Positions 7,489 to 12,351 of a stretch of DNA of 12,351 nucleotides are shown here, in pieces. Position 1 is the first letter of the stretch, and each line of letters opens with the position of its first letter. The translations under genes were made by a program, and so were the position numbers. Where the stretch lies: the NCBI GenBank assembly GCA_023229045.1, contig JALOAB010000043.1, positions 1 through 12,351 on the forward strand, read 5' to 3'. The stretch is from Fidelibacterota bacterium (GTDB taxonomy: Bacteria; Fidelibacterota; UBA2242). The notes under the pieces were generated by a model, which was given only the letters and a program-made list of their open reading frames with translations, had not been told where the DNA came from and did not search any database.

Positions 7489-8202
7489 ATGAACGAAACC
7501 GTCACTTTCCGCTATAAATCAACAATTGCGCGCATTACGAGCGAGACTGAATTCATAAAGATTGCCGAGGACGAAATCATCCGCCGCTATAATGAGATTG
7601 AAAATTATATCGCGTATTATCCGGCTTTCGGAAAAACTCTGAAGCCATATCAAGTGAAAGATGACGCAGATCGGATTGTCAGGGAAATGGCAGACGCCGG
7701 GAGAATCTGTGGCGTCGGTCCGATGGCGGCGGTAGCGGGGGCAATTGCCAAATATGCCGTACTGGCGATGCAAAAGGCCGGCGCGAACTTTGCCATCGTC
7801 GATAACGGCGGAGACATTGCGATCCTGAATGATCAGCCGGTAGTGGTTGGAATTTACTGCGGACCGGCTGAGATTCATGATCTTGGTCTGCGGCTTCCGG
7901 CGCGTTCAACGCTGACCGGTGTCTGCACCTCTTCCGGAGTAATCGGACATTCGTTGAGTTTCGGAAGAGCGCATGCCAGCGTGATTATCAGCGACGATCC
8001 GATTCTGGCGGACGCCGCGGCGACAGCCCTCGGCAACCGTATCCGCACGAAAAATCCCGTTCTGCTTGAAAACGCTATGCAAGATGCGCTTAAATTCGGC
8101 GTAGCCGGATGTATCGTAATTATCGATGATTATTTTGGATTTGCGGGCGAAATCCCGGAACTTTGCCAGGTTGAAATGAATGAAAATTTGATTGCCAAAT
8201 GA
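7489..8202 (+). CDS. UPF0280/COG2122 family protein, probable partner in sulfide-dependent homocysteine synthesis
   Basis: This 237-residue protein has the UPF0280 hallmarks: VGPMAAVAGAIA (from residue 76), IVDNGGDIAI (about 103-112) and CTSSGVIGHSLSFGRAHA (about 146-163). The fold is related to ApbE flavin transferases, but the ApbE flavinylation motifs are not evident, so that activity should not be assumed. A COG2122 member of Methanosarcina acetivorans has been linked to efficient use of sulfide for cysteine and homocysteine synthesis. Here the gene sits 13 bases after the COG1900-ferredoxin gene and 10 bases before aspartate kinase, which fits that role. Cysteines at 74, 124, 146, 208 and 226 are visible; which are conserved I cannot tell. 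No clear ribosome-binding site precedes ATG 7489. No signal peptide is seen, so it is probably cytoplasmic. Confidence 0.88.
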   Translation: MNETVTFRYKSTIARITSETEFIKIAEDEIIRRYNEIENYIAYYPAFGKTLKPYQVKDDADRIVREMADAGRICGVGPMAAVAGAIAKYAVLAMQKAGANFAIVDNGGDIAILNDQPVVVGIYCGPAEIHDLGLRLPARSTLTGVCTSSGVIGHSLSFGRAHASVIISDDPILADAAATALGNRIRTKNPVLLENAMQDALKFGVAGCIVIIDDYFGFAGEIPELCQVEMNENLIAK

Positions 8203-8212
8203 AGGAACCTGA

Positions 8213-9592
8213 ATGAAAGTATTGAAGTTCGGCGGCGCCAGTCTAAAAGATAAAGCCGCATATAAAGAAACCATCCGTATTTTAAAAACTGAAAAAGAAC
8301 CGAAAGTACTCGTTCTCTCGGCGATTTACGGCATTACGGACTGGTTGGAAACCACCATTCGCGCGGCTCGACACAGCGAACAATCAATCGAGAACACAAC
8401 CACACGAATCCGAGCCTGGCATGCTAAACTGTTAACTGACCTGGTTTCTGATCCGACTATGATTGCGGATTGTATGAACGAGCTGGAGGAGCGGGTTCAA
8501 AAACTCGAACGACTGCTGTACGGTCTGGCCTATACTGAAGAAATGACTCCGCAGTTATACGCGCTCATTATGAGCTTTGGCGAACGGCTGTCGGTGATTT
8601 TATCGGCGACGATTTTTCAGGCGCATGGCATTCCGGCGCAGTATCTGGAGTCCGACCGGATCGGGATTGTCACCAATGATTTCTTTACCAGCGCGACGGC
8701 GATATTGCCAGTGATTCGCAAGAAACTGCCGTCGCATGTTAAGCCCTTGCTTGAGAAAGGGATTACTCCGCTGATTACCGGATTTTTCGGGGCTAATAAA
8801 GACGGCAAAGTCACCCTCTTCGGGCGTAACAGCTCCGACTACAGCGCGGCGGTCATCGCCCACGGTCTGAGAGCCGATAGTCTGGAAATTTGGAAGGATG
8901 TGGATGGTTTTATGAGCGCCGATCCTAAATTAGTCCCGGAATCGACCTTAATTGAAAAATTATCATATTATGAAGCGGCCGAATTGTCCTACTTCGGGGC
9001 TAAAATCCTGCATCCGCGGACAGTTGAGCCGTTGATTCACGACTCCATTCCGCTGATCATCCGGAATATTTACCGACCGGATATACCCGGTACGGAAATC
9101 TGTGCCAACGAAATTGTTAAAAAGACAATCATCAAGAGTGTCGCCTACAACAAGAATATTTCCGTTTTAAGGATCAAAGGCCCCGGCGTTGGCTACAAAC
9201 CAGGCGTCATTTCGGAAATCGGGACCCGACTGGCAACCTGTGGAATTAATATTTATTCGATCATCACTTCGCAAACCTGTATTAACCTGCTGATCGACCG
9301 CAAGGATTCAAAAGTTGGTTATAAAGCCCTGCAGGTTTTAAAAGATGGTTTGATCGAGACAATTGAGCACTGTGATGACGAGGTCGTGGTTGCGGCGGTC
9401 GGCGCTGGCTTGAAGCAAACACCCGGTTTAGCCGCTAAGATCTTCAATGCCATTGCCGCTCAACAGATCAACATCGAGATGATTTCGCTGGGCGCCTCGG
9501 ACGTGGCGACCTATTTCATCGTAAAAGATCCCTGTTTGATACCGGCAGTTAACGCCCTGCATACGGCATTTTTCGCTAATGTTAAAAAATGA
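8213..9592 (+). CDS. lysC: Aspartate kinase (monofunctional, two C-terminal ACT domains)
   Basis: It phosphorylates aspartate, the committed step to the aspartate family. The 459-residue protein has an amino-acid kinase domain (1 to about 300) beginning KFGGAS, then FGRNSSDYSAA (203-213), WKDVDGFMSADPKLVP (227-242) and ELSYFGAKILHPRTVEP (257-273). Two ACT domains follow (about 305-380 and 390-456), the usual site of amino-acid feedback. There is no homoserine dehydrogenase domain. The usual KFGGTS reads KFGGAS (Ala9), and the usual GRGGSD-type loop reads GRNSSD; these may be lineage features. AAGGA at 8202-8206 with 6-base spacing supports ATG 8213. The stop overlaps an ATG in the next gene's leader. 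In this operon it feeds aspartyl phosphate to ASADH for homocysteine, and probably also threonine and lysine. Which amino acid inhibits it cannot be read from the sequence. Confidence 0.95.
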   Translation: MKVLKFGGASLKDKAAYKETIRILKTEKEPKVLVLSAIYGITDWLETTIRAARHSEQSIENTTTRIRAWHAKLLTDLVSDPTMIADCMNELEERVQKLERLLYGLAYTEEMTPQLYALIMSFGERLSVILSATIFQAHGIPAQYLESDRIGIVTNDFFTSATAILPVIRKKLPSHVKPLLEKGITPLITGFFGANKDGKVTLFGRNSSDYSAAVIAHGLRADSLEIWKDVDGFMSADPKLVPESTLIEKLSYYEAAELSYFGAKILHPRTVEPLIHDSIPLIIRNIYRPDIPGTEICANEIVKKTIIKSVAYNKNISVLRIKGPGVGYKPGVISEIGTRLATCGINIYSIITSQTCINLLIDRKDSKVGYKALQVLKDGLIETIEHCDDEVVVAAVGAGLKQTPGLAAKIFNAIAAQQINIEMISLGASDVATYFIVKDPCLIPAVNALHTAFFANVKK

Positions 9593-9603
9593 AGGATAAT
9601 CCA

Positions 9604-10674
9604 ATGAAATCGAACGATCAAATAAAATCCAAAATTCCGGTTGGCATCCTCGGCGCCACCGGTAGCGTCGGGCAGAAATTTATCGAGTTGCTGGCAGAAC
9701 ATCCGTGGTTTGAAATCGCGGCGGTAGCGGCTTCGGACCGATCCGCCGGAAAAGCCTACCGCGACGCCGCTCACTGGTTTATGTCAAAACCTTTGCCATC
9801 CCGTATCGCTGATATGACTGTCAAAGCCTGCGAACCAGATTTACCCTGCCGGATAGTATTCTCCGGGCTGGATGCTTCAGTAGCCGGTGAGATAGAGACT
9901 AATTTTGCCAAAGCCGGCTATATCGTGATTTCCAATTCGCGCAATCACCGCAGTGATCCGGATGTGCCGATCCTCGTGCCGGAAGTCAACGCCGATCACC
10001 TGGAGATTGTTAAAACCCAACAGAACGGTCAGGGCGCGATCATCACCAACCCGAACTGCGCCGCGACCGGGCTGGTCGTTGCTCTAAAGCCTTTGCTGGA
10101 TAAATTTGGTCTGTCGAAGGTTAATGTTGTGACTATGCAAGCCATTTCGGGCGCCGGTTATCCGGGCGTTGCCAGTCTCGATATCATCGATAATGTTGTC
10201 CCATTTATCGGAGGCGAGGAAGGAAAATTGGAGAGCGAACCGCAAAAAATTCTCGGAAATTATTGTGACGGTCGTATCGAACCAGCCCAGTTTAAAGTTA
10301 GCGCATCCTGTAACCGGGTGGCGGTTACGGACGGCCATATGGAATGTGTCTCGGTTAAGCTGGCGCGTAAACCGTCCGCCAATAAAATCATTACCGAGTG
10401 GAAAGAATTCCGAAGCGAACCGCAACGTCTCAAATTGCCGAGCGCGCCGGCCAATCCGTTGTGTTACTTCGAGGAAAATAATTATCCCCAACCTAAACTG
10501 CATCGCCTGTTGGGCGATGGTATGACAGTCGCTATCGGTCGTCTGCGCGAATGCCCGATCCTGGATTATAAGTTCGTTTTACTTTCGCACAATACAATCC
10601 GCGGCGCGGCCGGTGGCGCCATATTGAATGCCGAACTGTTCGTAGCCAAAGGCGGTCTCGAAACGCGGAAGTAA
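9604..10674 (+). CDS. asd: Aspartate-semialdehyde dehydrogenase, archaeal/yeast type
   Basis: It reduces aspartyl phosphate with NADPH to aspartate semialdehyde, the proposed carbon substrate of the COG1900 protein in this operon. The protein is 356 residues from ATG 9604. I prefer this start because AAGGA at 9592-9596 lies 7 bases before it; ATG 9589 overlaps the lysC stop but has no ribosome-binding site. Motifs are the nucleotide-binding GATGSVGQKF (17-26), a HPWFEIAAVAASDRSAGK segment (33-50), the catalytic Cys152 in NPNCAATG, the active-site His245 in CNRVAVTDGHMECV, and LSHNTIRGAAGGAILNAEL near the C-terminus. These features belong to the archaeal/fungal ASADH class rather than the E. 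coli class. It is the last gene of the operon; a convergent gene follows. Confidence 0.95.
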   Translation: MKSNDQIKSKIPVGILGATGSVGQKFIELLAEHPWFEIAAVAASDRSAGKAYRDAAHWFMSKPLPSRIADMTVKACEPDLPCRIVFSGLDASVAGEIETNFAKAGYIVISNSRNHRSDPDVPILVPEVNADHLEIVKTQQNGQGAIITNPNCAATGLVVALKPLLDKFGLSKVNVVTMQAISGAGYPGVASLDIIDNVVPFIGGEEGKLESEPQKILGNYCDGRIEPAQFKVSASCNRVAVTDGHMECVSVKLARKPSANKIITEWKEFRSEPQRLKLPSAPANPLCYFEENNYPQPKLHRLLGDGMTVAIGRLRECPILDYKFVLLSHNTIRGAAGGAILNAELFVAKGGLETRK

Positions 10675-10731
10675 TTAAACAATCCAAAAGTGAATCGTAA
10701 ATTTTCAGATGTTAAAGCAATAATTGTTTAA
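10675..10731. repeat. 9-bp inverted repeat with long loop after asd
   Basis: TTAAACAAT (10675-10683), starting right after the asd stop codon, is the exact reverse complement of ATTGTTTAA (10723-10731), with 39 bases between. It lies in the 111-base spacer between two converging genes, where a terminator is expected. The stem is AT-rich and has no clean U-tract, so it is not a textbook intrinsic terminator. It may instead stabilise the 3' end or be chance. Confidence 0.3.
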
Positions 10732-10738
10732 AAATATT

Positions 10739-10775
10739 ACTTAACAGAGTTTTGCGTTACGAAATAGAGTTAAGT
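10739..10775. terminator. Possible weak bidirectional terminator between convergent genes
   Basis: ACTTAAC (10739-10745) and GTTAAGT (10769-10775) are perfect 7-bp complementary arms. The 23-base interior can form a further short hairpin, pairing TTTTGCG with CGAAA around a TTA loop. The outer repeat ends 10 bases before the stop codon of the - strand gene, and lies 65 bases past the asd stop. Its position suits both transcripts, but the stem is AT-rich and lacks a strong U-run on either strand. Confidence 0.3.
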
Positions 10776-10785
10776 TTAGAAAGCT

Positions 10786-12351
10786 TTACCCGATTTCGGC
10801 TGACAGCTGACTGAAGACTAAGTCCATAAGCGAGTCGTAATCATGCCCGGCGGGATGGACCGGCTGGTGGAATTTAACGTTGATCTTTTTCCAGGGGCGG
10901 GGGAAATGGGAACCGCGCGGCAGAGCTTTAAAAGCGCCTTTGATGGAGACCGGTACGACCGGGACATTCATTTCGGCGGCCAGGATTGCAAAGGCTTTTT
11001 TGAATTGGCCAAGTTCACCGGTGCGGGTGCGTGAACCCTCGGGAAAGATGATCACTTTTTTCCCAAGGCGCAGGACTTCCGCCAGCTTCTGGAGCGAGAG
11101 TTTCACATCTTTATTTAGATCGGAAATGATAATGTTATGGCGATTCGCCAGAGCTTTTACCCAGCGTTTTTGGACATGTTTTTCCTTGGCGTAGAAATAG
11201 GTGTTACGGTTGGTTTTGTTATTCAGAAAAACTGCGATAAACATACCGTCGAAAAAACTCTGGTGGTTTGGCGCGAAAATGCAAGGCCCGGCCGGAATAT
11301 TCTCCATGCCTTCGCCTCTCAAGCGGAAATAGATCCGGAACAGACCTTTAGTCAAATGTTTGAATATATTCCAGGTAAACCAACTTTCGGGTAGTTTTAA
11401 TTCTACCTTCTCCTTGAATATTTCCGTCCACCTGACCATTTCAACCGAAATTCTCTCTTTCTTTTCACGCATGTAATTGGACAATTTTTCGACGGTCGGA
11501 TGATTAACGAGAATATCTTCAGGGATTTTAATGCCAAACGTGGATTGGAGAAAAGTCTGCAGGCTGATTTTATCCAAGGAATCAAGCCCGAGATCGATTT
11601 CGATGTGATCGTCCGGGAAAATGCTGGTTTTTTTCTGTTGTATGAGAAAATCACGTATTATCTGGTATTCCTCATGATCTGGTTCGGCGGTATGTAATTT
11701 TTTTATTCCAATGGAGCTAGCCAGATCCGCCAGCTTGAAGCGTTGGAGCTTGCCAAGACGGGTTTTGGGTAATTCTTCTTTTAGAATCGTAAAATTTGAA
11801 ATTTTCTTAAAATAGGAAACCATGCTATTGTATTTATCGACGATTTCTTTGCGAAACAGATCATCGATATTGATAATTCCACGTTCCCGCAACACCTTAA
11901 AATCCGGTAAGAATGCGGCCTGAATCTGATCGTTTTTCATGAAAACACCGACATCGGCGATGCAGTCGGAGATTGATTTTAACTTTTTCTCGCTTTCTTC
12001 GGGATTGATTTTTTTGCCACTGGACAGGACGATGATTTCCTTTTTGCGACCGGTAATCCGCAAATAGCCCTTTCTATCGATGGTTCCCAGGTCGCCGGTG
12101 TGCATCCAGCCATCTTTCAGAACCTCGGCGGTTTCCTCAGGTCGGTTATAATAGCCCTGCATAATGTTGCGACCACGGGCGACAATTTCACCGTCCCGAA
12201 TTTCAACCTCGAGATTAGGCATGGATTGTCCGGCGGAACCGATTTTCCATTTTCCAGGGCTCGTGAAGGTGATCATGGGAGCGGCTTCCGTCATGCCAAA
12301 ACCTTCGAGCATTTCAAATCCCAGGGCTTTGAATCCACGGGCGACGTCTTC
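10786..12351 (-). CDS. Fused adenylate-forming ligase / acyl carrier domain / PlsC acyltransferase (N-terminus outside window)
   Basis: About 521 residues are visible (numbered from the right edge); the frame stays open to base 12351. Upstream of the Met at 12312 it reads EDVARGFKALGFE, as expected before the AMP-binding motif GFGMTEAAP, so that Met is internal. The ligase remnant shows the WMHTGDLG and GRKKEIIVLSSGKKINPEE motifs and the PKTRLGKLQR adenylation lysine (Lys201, codon 11749-11751). An acyl carrier domain follows (about 225-295), with the phosphopantetheine serine in LGLDSLDK (Ser258, codon 11578-11580). The PlsC domain has NHQSFFD (HX4D) and FPEGSRTRTG. The likely role is activating a fatty acid, loading it on the built-in carrier, and acylating a (lyso)phospholipid or glycerol phosphate acceptor. 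E. coli Aas has the related activities in the opposite domain order and without the carrier. The acceptor and chain length are unknown. It converges on asd and is transcribed independently. Confidence 0.9.
   Translation of the reverse strand, partial: EDVARGFKALGFEMLEGFGMTEAAPMITFTSPGKWKIGSAGQSMPNLEVEIRDGEIVARGRNIMQGYYNRPEETAEVLKDGWMHTGDLGTIDRKGYLRITGRKKEIIVLSSGKKINPEESEKKLKSISDCIADVGVFMKNDQIQAAFLPDFKVLRERGIINIDDLFRKEIVDKYNSMVSYFKKISNFTILKEELPKTRLGKLQRFKLADLASSIGIKKLHTAEPDHEEYQIIRDFLIQQKKTSIFPDDHIEIDLGLDSLDKISLQTFLQSTFGIKIPEDILVNHPTVEKLSNYMREKKERISVEMVRWTEIFKEKVELKLPESWFTWNIFKHLTKGLFRIYFRLRGEGMENIPAGPCIFAPNHQSFFDGMFIAVFLNNKTNRNTYFYAKEKHVQKRWVKALANRHNIIISDLNKDVKLSLQKLAEVLRLGKKVIIFPEGSRTRTGELGQFKKAFAILAAEMNVPVVPVSIKGAFKALPRGSHFPRPWKKINVKFHQPVHPAGHDYDSLMDLVFSQLSAEIG

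Noticed and set aside
7489..8202. ApbE-type FAD:protein flavin transferase
   Set aside because: Shares distant fold features, but the motifs are those of UPF0280 and no flavinylation target gene is nearby.
10843..11394. Three + strand open frames opposite the lipid gene
   Set aside because: Their translations match no family I know, they overlap each other, and they lie wholly inside the well-supported - strand coding region.
12310..12312. ATG as the start of the ligase-carrier-PlsC gene
   Set aside because: It falls just before the GFGMTEAAP motif, in the middle of the adenylation domain, and the frame continues without a stop to the right edge.

Overview
The window holds two complete-looking amino-acid biosynthesis blocks on the + strand and part of a convergent lipid-metabolism gene on the - strand. 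All genes read in the standard bacterial code with Shine-Dalgarno-type starts, often with overlapping or nearly overlapping ends. The acyl-carrier/PlsC enzyme indicates a bacterium. The sulfide-dependent homocysteine genes and the archaeal/yeast-type aspartate-semialdehyde dehydrogenase suggest an anaerobe living with free sulfide. I cannot fix the phylum from sequence alone; an uncultured anaerobic Gram-negative lineage is a guess.

Positions 1-5984: a tryptophan operon in the order trpE (5' end outside the window), trpG, trpD, trpC, trpF-trpB (one fused polypeptide) and trpA. Neighbours overlap by 20, 4 and 11 bases or are separated by 8 bases, so they are almost certainly co-transcribed and in part translationally coupled. 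Together they convert chorismate to tryptophan. Two features stand out: the TrpF-TrpB fusion, and an IGPS (TrpC) in which the usually invariant Glu of the SESGI motif is Ala.

Positions 5985-6128: a 144-base AT-rich spacer with a candidate promoter and an imperfect 25-bp dyad, followed by a second operon (6129-10674). It encodes a DUF39/COG1900 homocysteine synthase-type protein with a C-terminal two-cluster ferredoxin domain, a UPF0280/COG2122 protein, aspartate kinase, and aspartate-semialdehyde dehydrogenase. In order of chemistry, aspartate kinase and the dehydrogenase make aspartate semialdehyde, and the COG1900-ferredoxin and COG2122 proteins would turn it plus sulfide into homocysteine, bypassing the activated-homoserine route. 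This is the most interesting part of the window: a compact, apparently self-contained aspartate-to-homocysteine operon.

Positions 10675-10785: a convergent spacer with two AT-rich inverted repeats. Positions 10786-12351 (- strand): the C-terminal part of a fused adenylate-forming ligase, acyl carrier domain and PlsC acyltransferase, whose N-terminus lies beyond the right edge. I see no RNA genes, mobile elements, CRISPR arrays or riboswitches.
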